DNA from: an uncultured Myxococcales bacterium
GTDB taxonomy: Bacteria > Myxococcota_A > UBA9042 > DTJE01
Direction of reading: 5' to 3'
Length of the DNA stretch: 64,000 nucleotides
Assembly: GCA_937975765.1 (NCBI GenBank)
Contig: CALJUR010000120.1
Span: 62,001 to 126,000, forward strand
The notes beneath the pieces are model-generated. The model ran no database searches. It had not been told where the DNA came from and saw only the letters and a list, made by a program, of their open reading frames with translations. Made by a program: the position numbers and the translations under genes. Of this stretch, positions 8,153-16,098 are shown one piece after another; the first letter of the stretch is position 1; the number at the start of each line of letters is the position of its first letter.

Positions 8153-9378
8153 GCGATCGGGACGCACGCATCACCCGCCGCGGCCTGCTGAAGGCCGGCG
8201 GGCTGGCGACGCTGGGGGCCGCGCTGGGGGTGTCCCGGATCGCCGCCGCCGCGCCCGCCCCCGCGCCGCCGGTCGCCGACCGGAAGGTGCCCCGGCGCCG
8301 GCTGGGGCGTGCGGGGATCGACCTTCCGGTGCTGGGCCTGGGCCTGCCGTTCGACGTGTCGACCTACCAGCTGTTCCTGAAGCAGGCGCTGAAGTGGGGG
8401 GTCGACCTCTGGCTGACCGGGTACGACTACGACGGCGGCAACGCCCAGCGCGGCATCGGCCGATACTTCGCCCGCTTCCCGGCGGACCGCGACCGGGTCT
8501 TCCTGGCCACGAACTACGCCCGGGGGCCCGGCGACCTGCAGGCGTCGCTGGACGAGGCCACGCGGGAGTCCCTTCGGCGCATGGCGACGGACCGGCTGGA
8601 CCTGCTGCTGTACAGCGTCGGCGACGACGAGGCCGAGCCCCCGGCGGGGCTTGTGCCCTGGGCCGAGCGGGCACGCCGGGAAGGCCGCGTCCGGCACGTC
8701 GGCCTGGCGGCGCACCACCACATGGACCGCTACCTGGCGTGGTCGGCGGCGCACCCGGGCATCGACGTCGTGCTGTGCTGCTTCAACTACCGGCTGGCCA
8801 GGGACCGGGTGCTGGTGGAGGCGCTGGCCGCGGCCGAGAAGGCCGGGGTGGGCGTCCTGGCGATGAAGACCCGCGCCCTGGGTCCGTCCCCCGAGGGAGG
8901 CCAGGCCGACCAGGACCTGCAGGAGCACTTCGCCCGGAAGGGCGAGACGGTGGACCAGGCCCGGCTGCGGGCGGTGTGGGCCAACCCCTCGGTCCGGAGC
9001 GCCGTGGTGACGCTGGCCAGCATCGAGGCCCTCGGGGCGATGGTGCAGGCCACCGGGGAGCCGCCCGGGCTGTCGCTGGAGGACGCCCGCGCGCTGGCGA
9101 TGCACGACGAGAGGACGCGGGGAGGGTTCTGTGCGGGGTGCACGCACCACTGCCAGGGGGCGGTGGACGGGTGTGTGCCGATCGGCGACGTGCTGCGCCA
9201 CCTGATGTACGGGAACGCCTACGGCGAGCGAGATCGTGCGGCCCGATGGTTCGCCGCGCTGCCCGGGACGGTGCGGGCGGCGCTGTCGGGAACGGACTTC
9301 TCGGCCGCCGAGGCCTGCTGCCCGCGCGGCGTGCCGATCGCCCGGCTGATGCGGGAGGCGGCCAGCCGCTGGTGCTGA
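8149..9378 (+). CDS. Tat-exported aldo/keto reductase-like protein with C-terminal cysteine cluster
   Basis: This 409-residue protein starts inside the previous stop (ATGA). The N-terminus carries a twin-arginine signal: R10-R11 in TRRGLLKAGG, then a hydrophobic stretch ending in Ala-rich residues. The body follows the aldo/keto reductase barrel, with VLGLGLPFD, a tyrosine-containing GYDYDGGN loop and VRHVGLAAHHH. The strand that normally ends in the catalytic lysine reads FLATNYARG, so that lysine seems absent. The C-terminus holds C328, C331, C335 and C342, a possible Fe-S or metal site seen in some secreted members. Tat export implies folding with cofactor before transport. Oxidoreductase activity is uncertain. 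Confidence 0.8.
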   Translation: MSDRDARITRRGLLKAGGLATLGAALGVSRIAAAAPAPAPPVADRKVPRRRLGRAGIDLPVLGLGLPFDVSTYQLFLKQALKWGVDLWLTGYDYDGGNAQRGIGRYFARFPADRDRVFLATNYARGPGDLQASLDEATRESLRRMATDRLDLLLYSVGDDEAEPPAGLVPWAERARREGRVRHVGLAAHHHMDRYLAWSAAHPGIDVVLCCFNYRLARDRVLVEALAAAEKAGVGVLAMKTRALGPSPEGGQADQDLQEHFARKGETVDQARLRAVWANPSVRSAVVTLASIEALGAMVQATGEPPGLSLEDARALAMHDERTRGGFCAGCTHHCQGAVDGCVPIGDVLRHLMYGNAYGERDRAARWFAALPGTVRAALSGTDFSAAEACCPRGVPIARLMREAASRWC

Positions 9379-9386
9379 GGGAAGGG

Positions 9387-9411
9387 GCCTCGCCTACTCG
9401 TCCGGCGAGGC
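9387..9411. terminator. Hairpin between convergent genes
   Basis: GCCTCGCC (9387-9394) and GGCGAGGC (9404-9411) form an 8-bp perfect stem with a 9-base loop between the ends of the genes at 9378 and 9394. It could end transcription from both sides. There is no T-run, so it is not a textbook intrinsic terminator. Confidence 0.4.
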
Positions 9412-10359
9412 GGGCTGGGCCGCGAATGCCCTGGCCAGGTTCGTCGCCGCCTCCAGCGTGTCGGCCTGGTGGACCCCCGCCAGGGCCCGCCCGCGCACCG
9501 CGACGACCTCGAAGCTGCCGTAGACGTCCAGGACGGTCGCACCGGGCCACCCGGCGTCGCCGGGGAGCGCGGTCGCACCGGCGTCCCGCAGGTGCTGCAC
9601 GTAGGCAGCGGCCAGTTCCCCGGCCTCGGCCGCACCGGCCCGCGGGGACCAGAAGGCGGCGGCCTCGCCCCCAGGAAGGTGGTAGCGGGTCTCCCACACG
9701 TCCGAGAGCCGCGCGAAGCCGAAGGCGCTGGCACGGTGCAGCCGGACATCGTCCCCGACGCGTCCGCCGGCCGGGAAGGGCGCGCGGGGTCTCGCGAAGG
9801 GCGCCTCCTTCGAAACGGCGACGAAGGCCCGCGCCAGCCGCGCCCGGGCCGCGGCGTCCGGACCGCCCGCGATCTCCACGAAGTCCCGGCCCCGGGCCAG
9901 CAGCGTGACCCCGTCGGTCTCGCAGGCGTCCGCCGTGCCGGACGTCACGGCGGAACCCGGCGGGCGCTGCTGGCTGAACACCGCGAAGGCGGCCGAGGGG
10001 TCCGTCATCCGGTAGATGCAGGCCTCCAGGTCCGCGCCCGGGGCGCCTTCGACCCGGTAGCCCCGGCACTGCAGTCCGGTGAAGCCCGCGGCAAGGTACA
10101 CGTTGGCCTTGCCGTCGATCTTCTCGTACAGGGTCGTGGTGTCGTATCGCCGGACCGGGCCGTTCGCGGAGAGTCCCCCGGGTGCGAAGGTGGCGAGGTC
10201 GAAGGGGGCGGCTGCGGGTGCGTTCCCGGCGGCCTCGCCGGCGGCGCACCGCTCCGGGTGCGCGCCCGGGCAGGCACAGGCCGTCGCCACCAGCAGGGCC
10301 GGGAGGATGCCCGCCCGCAGGACCCGCCCGATCCGATGCCTGGCCCGCCTGCCGTCCAT
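9394..10359 (-). CDS. Lipoprotein-like protein with two DUF6599-like halves
   Basis: This 321-residue protein has an N-terminal export signal (RVLRAGILPALLVATACACPG) with several possible lipobox cysteines near residue 30. The mature part contains KIDGKANVYLAAGF, YRMTDPSAAFAVFSQQR and a later repeat of the same idea (WETRYHLPGGEAAAF). This resembles the DUF6599-type proteins I know, although the assignment is from memory of the pattern. It is transcribed opposite to its neighbours from its own promoter at 10393-10421, with a GGAAGGGG-like site before the ATG. The biochemical role is unknown. Proximity to the cytochrome gene suggests a periplasmic partner. Confidence 0.65.
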   Translation of the reverse strand: MDGRRARHRIGRVLRAGILPALLVATACACPGAHPERCAAGEAAGNAPAAAPFDLATFAPGGLSANGPVRRYDTTTLYEKIDGKANVYLAAGFTGLQCRGYRVEGAPGADLEACIYRMTDPSAAFAVFSQQRPPGSAVTSGTADACETDGVTLLARGRDFVEIAGGPDAAARARLARAFVAVSKEAPFARPRAPFPAGGRVGDDVRLHRASAFGFARLSDVWETRYHLPGGEAAAFWSPRAGAAEAGELAAAYVQHLRDAGATALPGDAGWPGATVLDVYGSFEVVAVRGRALAGVHQADTLEAATNLARAFAAQPASPDE

Positions 10360-10392
10360 CCGGTCCGCCCCTTCCCGGCTGCCGATACCGGC

Positions 10393-10421
10393 GTGATACA
10401 GGAGGCCGGCGCAAACCTCAA
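10393..10421 (-). promoter_or_regulatory. Promoter for the 9394-10359 gene
   Basis: On the minus strand TTGAGG (plus-strand 10416-10421) and TATCAC (10393-10398) are separated by 17 bp, about 33 bases before the ATG. Confidence 0.45.
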
Positions 10422-10455
10422 GTGGGCGCCGGACGCGAGGGCCTTCGGTGGACGC

Positions 10456-10484
10456 TTGGCGATGTGGGTCGGTTCCCCTAGAAT
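10456..10484 (+). promoter_or_regulatory. Promoter for the cytochrome-FGE gene
   Basis: TTGGCG (10456-10461) and TAGAAT (10479-10484) are separated by 17 bp. Seven bases lie between the -10 box and the ATG at 10492, so the mRNA is probably leaderless. Confidence 0.55.
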
Positions 10485-10491
10485 GCCGACC

Positions 10492-12717
10492 ATGAGCATC
10501 CTGCCCTGCACGTGGGCCCGAGCCGCGACCGACCCCGCTGGACGCAACCCCGTTCGGACGATTGCGATCGCCGCCCTGGCGCTTGCGGCCCTGGCCGCGC
10601 CGGTCTCCTGCGGACCCGACTACGAACTGCCGTACGGCCCGGACCCGTTCCTGCCGGCCGAGCCCCGCATCGAGGGTGCCCAGCGCCTGGCCCCGGACGC
10701 CCTGACCGGATCGGCGGCCTGCGGACGGCCGGACTGCCACCCGCAGATCTACCGCGACTGGCAGGCCTCGCTGCACCGGCCGGCCGCGACCGATCCCAAC
10801 TACCGGTTCGCCCAGGAGCGGTCCGTGGCCGAGGACTACGGCATCGCGGCGACGCGGCTTTGCGTGGGCTGCCACGAGCCGGGCCTGCTGCTGTCGTGGG
10901 GGGTCGATCGCCATGCCCCGCCGAACCCGGCCACCCGCCGGGAGGGCGTGTCCTGCCTGGCCTGCCACCTGGTGACCTCGACGCACGAGGCGGTCCAGCA
11001 GGGCGTCGTCGCGAATGCCTCGTACCGCGTCTCGCCGCTGCCGCCCGAGGTCTTGTTCCCGGACCCGGACCGGGACCCGGATGCCCTTTCGAAGCATGCC
11101 AAGGCCCTGCACCGGCCCTTCCTGTCGCAGAACCGATTCTGCGATTCCTGCCACCGGTTCTACCTGCCGACCCAACTGGTGGGCTACCCGGCCGGCCGCC
11201 TGCGCCTGCAGTCGGAGGAGGCCAGCGGGACGAAGTACGGCGACCCGATGGCCGAAGGCTTCCAGTCGTGCGTGGACTGCCACATGCCCCTGATGCCCGG
11301 GGAGGACCCCGCCTCGAAGAACGGCCTGATCCACGACCACCGGTCCCTGGGCGCGAACGTCCTGGTCCCGGAAATGGCGGGGGACCGGCAGCATGCCGCG
11401 GCGACCGTCGCGTTCCGGCGGGCCGGCGCCGTGGACCTGGAGATCGGGGACTTCGCCTGGGACGAGCAGGGGCGCCTGGCCGTTCCCGTGACCCTCGGCA
11501 ACCACCGCAACGGCCACGACTTCCCCAGCGGGGCCACGGACGTGTCGGAGTACTGGCTGGAACTGGCGCTGTCGGACGCCGCCGGGACCGTGCTGTACCG
11601 CAGTCCCGGCCTGCGCGAGGACCGGTACCTGGACCCGGACGCCCCGTCGCTGAACTCCGTGCTGGCGCTGCCCGGCGGGGACATCGACTTCCTGCACGAC
11701 CTCATCTCCCAGGTCGAACTGCGCCGGCACCCGAGGATCCGCCCCGGCGCCTCGCGCGTGCTGCAGGTCCCGGTGACCCTGCCGGAGGGCGCCGCCCCGC
11801 CGTTCACGGCCCGGGTGGTCCTGCGCGGCCGGCACAGCAACGAGCGCTGGAACCGCTGGGCGTTCAACTTCACGGACGTCGAGATCCCCGTGACCGACCT
11901 GGCCGAGGCCGAACGCTCCCTGGGGGAACCGCCGCCCGCGCCCCCGCCCGCGCTGCCGTTCCTGCCGCCGGTGGCGATCCCCGAGGGGATGGCCCTGATC
12001 CACGGCGGGACCTACTGGATCGGCAGCGACGAGCAGCACGACCCCGAGGCGGAACTGGAGGAGTTCCCGCGGCACCCGGTCCGTCTGCGCCCGTTCTTCC
12101 TGGACCGGGTTCCCGTGACGAACGCGGCCTGGGCCGAGGCGGTCAAGCGAGGGGACGTCCGGCCGCCGCCGTTCATGGAGGAACCCCCCTACACGCAGCA
12201 CCTCTGGGACGGGGACCGGCCCCCCGCGGGGCAGGAGGACCACCCCGTCGTGCTGATCCGCTGGCCCGTCGCGGACGCCTACTGCCGCGCGCTGGGCAAG
12301 CGCCTGCCGACGGAGGCGGAATGGGAGGCGGCCACCCGGGGATTCGAGGGGCGGCGCTTCGCCTGGGGGAACGAGTTCGACCCGTCCCGGTGCAACACGC
12401 TGGAGGCGGGGCGCGGGACGACGGTACCGGCGGGGAGCATGCCGGCGAACGCCACCCCGGAGGGCGTGCTGGACCTGGGATGCAACGTGTCCGAGTGGGT
12501 GGAGGACCGGTACTTCGCGTACCCGCGTGTCCGCCAGATGGAGAACCGGGAGGACTGGGTCGACCACTTCAACGCGGGATTCAAGGTGATGCGCGGCGCC
12601 AACTACGAGAACTCCTGGCGACGTGCCCGGGCCTCGTCGCGAGGCTTCGACGAGATGCGCGTGCACAAGCTGATCGGCGTGCGCTGCGCGAAGGACATTC
12701 CGGGAGGGGAGCCGTGA
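10492..12717 (+). CDS. Exported multiheme cytochrome c fused to an FGE-sulfatase domain
   Basis: This 741-residue lipoprotein has a hydrophobic signal ending APVSC near residue 40. Four CXXCH heme sites lie at C124, C155, C217 and C260, and an unusual CX4CH (C77 to H83) precedes them, recalling cytochrome c554-type multiheme proteins. A beta-rich linker follows, then from about residue 494 an FGE-sulfatase/SUMF1-like domain: GMALIHGGTYWIGSD, RLPTEAEWEAA, LDLGCNVSEWVED and a C-terminal GVRCAKD. Electron transfer in the periplasm is expected for the first half. The FGE-like half may be structural or catalytic. An in-frame ATG at 10483 overlaps the -10 box, so 10492 is preferred. It is coupled to the next gene by GTGA. 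Confidence 0.85.
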   Translation: MSILPCTWARAATDPAGRNPVRTIAIAALALAALAAPVSCGPDYELPYGPDPFLPAEPRIEGAQRLAPDALTGSAACGRPDCHPQIYRDWQASLHRPAATDPNYRFAQERSVAEDYGIAATRLCVGCHEPGLLLSWGVDRHAPPNPATRREGVSCLACHLVTSTHEAVQQGVVANASYRVSPLPPEVLFPDPDRDPDALSKHAKALHRPFLSQNRFCDSCHRFYLPTQLVGYPAGRLRLQSEEASGTKYGDPMAEGFQSCVDCHMPLMPGEDPASKNGLIHDHRSLGANVLVPEMAGDRQHAAATVAFRRAGAVDLEIGDFAWDEQGRLAVPVTLGNHRNGHDFPSGATDVSEYWLELALSDAAGTVLYRSPGLREDRYLDPDAPSLNSVLALPGGDIDFLHDLISQVELRRHPRIRPGASRVLQVPVTLPEGAAPPFTARVVLRGRHSNERWNRWAFNFTDVEIPVTDLAEAERSLGEPPPAPPPALPFLPPVAIPEGMALIHGGTYWIGSDEQHDPEAELEEFPRHPVRLRPFFLDRVPVTNAAWAEAVKRGDVRPPPFMEEPPYTQHLWDGDRPPAGQEDHPVVLIRWPVADAYCRALGKRLPTEAEWEAATRGFEGRRFAWGNEFDPSRCNTLEAGRGTTVPAGSMPANATPEGVLDLGCNVSEWVEDRYFAYPRVRQMENREDWVDHFNAGFKVMRGANYENSWRRARASSRGFDEMRVHKLIGVRCAKDIPGGEP

Positions 12718-14609
12718 GGACGCCATTCGCCGTCGGGGTCGTCCTGGCCCTGGGGATCGCCGCCTGCGAGGGACCGGTCCCGGCGGGGCCCCAGGAGATG
12801 CCGGCCGCCCAGAAGGGGGCGCTGGACGGGGCGCCGGTGGCCGAGCCGTTGCGGGTCGACCTGCTGGTCCCCGCGGACGGCTTCGTGTTCCCGTGGACCT
12901 TCCCGGCCCCCCTGATGCAGTGGGATGCCCGGCTGGCCGCCAACACCTTCCGGGTCCGCGTGCGGGTTCCTTCGGGCGCCGTCGTGCTGGAGGCCTACTC
13001 GGAGGTTTCGATGTTCCGGCCGGAGGTCGCGGACTGGCAGAAGGTCCGGACCGCGGTCGGAGAGGGGGGCGCCTTCGAGGTCGAACTGGCGGCCGCCTCG
13101 GTCCTGCCCGACGGCACGACCCTGCGGGGACCGGTGAAGGTCGTGTCGCGGGGCCGGTTCAGCGGTCCGGGCGAGCATCCCACCGGCCACGTCCTGTTCG
13201 GCTGGAAGATCCGGCCCCCGGGGCAACCCCCCGGCCCCGTCAGCCTGGACCTGCGGGGGGTCATCCCGAAGCAGGTCGCGATGGACGGGACGGTCGAGAC
13301 CCTGCTGGACGAACTTCCCGGCGTCGCCGAGATGCGCGCTGCCTACCGGGCCCGGATGCTGGCCGGCGATCCCACCGTGATGGGCGGGGGCGGACCCGGG
13401 CTGGAGCCCGAGGGCACCGCCTGCAAGCCGGGTTTCTGCCCGCCCGGGCAGCCTGTCGGGCCGGCTCCCGCCTCCGGGATTCCGGGTCCGGGCGCGACCG
13501 CGCCGCCCGTTCCGGGGCCGGGGGCCCCGGTCGGGAGCGTGCCCGGGCAGGCTTCCCCGACGGCCGTTCCCGGGAATGCCGCGCCTTTGCCCGCGGTGCC
13601 GCTGCCGCCCCCCGGGGGGGAGGAGCCTTCGACGCCGGTCCACCTGGACCCGGAGGACGTCGGCTCCCCGCGGGCGGAGCCCGTGGCGAGGTTCAGCGTC
13701 GATCTCTCCCCGCTGAAGCGACCGTCCGGCGCCCCGACGTGGGAGATCCTGCCGCAACCCGAGGAGCGGGGCTGCGTTGCCTGCCACTCGATGTCCAGCG
13801 ACGCGAGGTACCTGGCCGCGAACAGCCCCGAGAACGCGACCACCCCGGAGAACTGGGGCGTCACGCAGGGGACCCTGTACCTGATCCGGCGCTCGGACAA
13901 GAAGATCGTGCACACCATGCCGGGCGGGCTGACGGTGCGTTTCCACCCCGTGGACCCGGACCTGATGGTCTTCTCGTCCACCAGCAACTCGACGGGCGTC
14001 AAGCAGCGCGTCAGCGTCTACCGTGCGGACATCCACCGGGTCGACGTCCGGACGATGGAGGAGAGCCCCGTCCCCGGGGCCGCCGAGCCCGATCGGTGCG
14101 AGATGTTCCCCGACGTGGCGGCGGACGGCAGCATCATGGCGTTCACGCGGTCGCTGGCCGGCCAGCCTTGCGAGGGCAGCCGGGGCCTGCTGGAGATCGC
14201 GACGATCCCGTGGAACGGCGGGCGTGGGGGCGCGGCGACCCCGCTGGTCGGGGCGTCGGACAACGGCGCCTCGAACGTCCAGCCCCGCATCTCCCCGGAC
14301 GGCCGCTGGATCGTCTTCTACCGCGCGACCCGCGGCTTCTTCTCGATGGGATCGGCCGACCTGTGGGTCGTGCCGGCGACCGGCGGCGAGGCGAGGCGGC
14401 TGGACGTGTCCACCCCGGCCATGGAAACCTGGCACGCCTTCTCGCCCGACGGGAAGTGGCTGGCCTTCATCTCGAACCGCGACCGGGTCGATCGCCCCCG
14501 GGGGTACATCGCCCGGTTCCACGAGGACGGGCACGTGTCGGCCGCCGTGCCGCTGCCCGGGGCCGGGGACCCCGACGCCCACGTGCACTCGCTGGACTGG
14601 GGGCCCTGA
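12714..14609 (+). CDS. Heme-motif lipoprotein with TolB/PD40-type beta-propeller
   Basis: This 631-residue protein starts at a GTG overlapping the cytochrome stop. The signal ends LALGIAAC, a lipobox. An N-terminal beta domain and a proline/glycine-rich linker (about residues 245-310) precede CVACHS, a CXXCH site at C354/C357/H358. The C-terminal half has propeller blades with SPDGRWIVFY and SPDGKWLAFISNRD, the TolB/PD40 signature. A single c-type heme next to a propeller, coupled to a multiheme cytochrome gene, suggests that the two proteins work together in periplasmic or surface electron transfer. The substrate is unknown. Translation of the GTG probably depends on readthrough from the overlapping gene. 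Confidence 0.8.
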   Translation: MRTPFAVGVVLALGIAACEGPVPAGPQEMPAAQKGALDGAPVAEPLRVDLLVPADGFVFPWTFPAPLMQWDARLAANTFRVRVRVPSGAVVLEAYSEVSMFRPEVADWQKVRTAVGEGGAFEVELAAASVLPDGTTLRGPVKVVSRGRFSGPGEHPTGHVLFGWKIRPPGQPPGPVSLDLRGVIPKQVAMDGTVETLLDELPGVAEMRAAYRARMLAGDPTVMGGGGPGLEPEGTACKPGFCPPGQPVGPAPASGIPGPGATAPPVPGPGAPVGSVPGQASPTAVPGNAAPLPAVPLPPPGGEEPSTPVHLDPEDVGSPRAEPVARFSVDLSPLKRPSGAPTWEILPQPEERGCVACHSMSSDARYLAANSPENATTPENWGVTQGTLYLIRRSDKKIVHTMPGGLTVRFHPVDPDLMVFSSTSNSTGVKQRVSVYRADIHRVDVRTMEESPVPGAAEPDRCEMFPDVAADGSIMAFTRSLAGQPCEGSRGLLEIATIPWNGGRGGAATPLVGASDNGASNVQPRISPDGRWIVFYRATRGFFSMGSADLWVVPATGGEARRLDVSTPAMETWHAFSPDGKWLAFISNRDRVDRPRGYIARFHEDGHVSAAVPLPGAGDPDAHVHSLDWGP

Positions 14610-14645
14610 GCCCGCCTGCGTCCTTCCCCTTCGGCCCGGATCCGA

Positions 14646-14674
14646 TTGCACCGCCCCGGCGCGTGGCGCATAGT
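14646..14674 (+). promoter_or_regulatory. Promoter for the flavodoxin-FGE gene
   Basis: TTGCAC (14646-14651) and CATAGT (14669-14674) are separated by 17 bp, 23 bases before the ATG at 14698. GGCGAGG directly precedes the start as a ribosome site. Confidence 0.45.
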
Positions 14675-14697
14675 ACCGGCATCCGATCGGGGCGAGG

Positions 14698-16098
14698 ATG
14701 ATGCACCGGCCGCGAAGACGGGGAGCGACGACCTTGCGCCTGCTGGCGATCCTGCTGGCCGCGGGGCTGCCGGGCCCCTCGTGCCGGGGGTCGAAGCCTG
14801 TTCCGGCCGCGCCGGAGGCGGCCGGGGAGGCCGCAAGCGACCCCGGCGTGGTGGTGCTGGCGCACAGCTGGACGGGACGCACCGCGATCGCGGGCAGCGA
14901 GATCGCACGGATGCTGGGCGGCCGGTTCCTGGTCTTCCGGGACCCGCCGCGGCCCGGCATGCCCGTCGAGGGTCCCCTGGAAGCCGACCTGGAGGCGGAT
15001 CTGGCCGGGCTGAAGCCCAGGCTGCTGTTCGCCGGGTTCCCGGTCTGGGAACTGGGGCCGACGAAGCCGTTCCTGGCGGCGCTGGCCCGGGTGCCGCTGG
15101 CCGGCGTGCACGTCGTGCCGTTCTACACGTACTACCACGGCCTGGACCCGGCCCGGATGGCCGCGCTGGACCAGTTCGTCCGCGAGCGCGGCGGGATCCC
15201 GCACCCGCCCCTTCCGCTGCTGGTTCCGGTGCTGATGGACGAGGCCGAGCTTCGCGCCCGGGTCCATCGGCGGGTGATGGACCTTGCCGACCTGTGGGGC
15301 CCGGGTGACGTCCTGCCGGCCGAGCCCCGGTGCCAGGCCTCGCAGGACCCCCGCCAGGGCGAGTTGTGCGAGGTGCCGGCGGGCCAGGTGTGGCTGGGCG
15401 ATCCCGGGCCGGTGGACGCGTTCGGTACGTACCTGCCGCCGCGGCTGCAGCGGACCGGCGCCTTCTCGATCCAGCGCTCCGAGGTGACGCTGGACGCCTA
15501 CCTGGAGTGCGTGAAGGACGGCGCCTGCCCCGCGTTCGCCGAGGATCGCGACATGTGCCGCCGCCTGTCCCAGGCGGGCAGCACCCTGCCGGCGCCCTGC
15601 ATGTGGTTCGATGCGGCCGAGGCATGGTGCCGCTGGGCGGGCATGCGCCTGCCGACCGAGGCCGAGTGGGTTCGCGCGGGCCGAGGCGCCACGCTGCGCA
15701 AGTACCCCTGGGGCGACGAGGCCCAAGATTCCTCGGGCCGTCCGATGGCCAGCCTGGCCGAGAAACCCTCGGCCGGGATGCCGGGCTACAGCCCCGTGCC
15801 GGAGGACGCCGAATGGACGGGGGACGGGCACGCCGGCCTGGCGCCGGGATGCAGTTTCCCGGACGGGAACAGCCCGTACGGCGTCTGCGACCTGGCGGGG
15901 AACCTGGCCGAGTGGGTTCGGGCGGGCCCGGGCGCCGCGGACCCGGAGGCCATCGTCTCGAAGGGCGGGGCCTGGCTGGACTACGATCCGGTCGGCTACC
16001 GCCTGGCGGCCCGACGGGTCCTGCCCGACCGGAGGTCGTCCGACCGGGGATGCTACCAGTGCGGTTTCCGGTGCGTGGCCGACCGGCCGTCACGGTGA
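14698..16098 (+). CDS. Lipoprotein with flavodoxin-like and FGE-sulfatase domains
   Basis: This 466-residue protein has an export signal ending GPSC (about residue 29). Residues 50-190 resemble a flavodoxin: VVVLAHSWTGRTAIAGSEIA fits the phosphate-binding P-loop of the fold, and LLFAGFPVWELGPTKP fits a later strand. From about 220 an FGE-sulfatase module follows: PAGQVWLGD, RLPTEAEWVRAG, VCDLAGNLAEWVRAG and a cysteine-rich end with CGFRCVAD. An exported flavodoxin-like domain is unusual because FMN loading normally occurs in the cytoplasm; the domain may have lost flavin or may act on quinones. The 3' end overlaps the convergent gene by 9 bases. Two start ATGs are adjacent (14698 and 14701). 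Confidence 0.78.
   Translation: MMHRPRRRGATTLRLLAILLAAGLPGPSCRGSKPVPAAPEAAGEAASDPGVVVLAHSWTGRTAIAGSEIARMLGGRFLVFRDPPRPGMPVEGPLEADLEADLAGLKPRLLFAGFPVWELGPTKPFLAALARVPLAGVHVVPFYTYYHGLDPARMAALDQFVRERGGIPHPPLPLLVPVLMDEAELRARVHRRVMDLADLWGPGDVLPAEPRCQASQDPRQGELCEVPAGQVWLGDPGPVDAFGTYLPPRLQRTGAFSIQRSEVTLDAYLECVKDGACPAFAEDRDMCRRLSQAGSTLPAPCMWFDAAEAWCRWAGMRLPTEAEWVRAGRGATLRKYPWGDEAQDSSGRPMASLAEKPSAGMPGYSPVPEDAEWTGDGHAGLAPGCSFPDGNSPYGVCDLAGNLAEWVRAGPGAADPEAIVSKGGAWLDYDPVGYRLAARRVLPDRRSSDRGCYQCGFRCVADRPSR

Noticed and set aside
7244..16098. Known Mtr/Omc-type extracellular electron conduit
   Set aside because: No outer-membrane porin partner or decaheme protein is present, and the FGE fusions do not fit that system.
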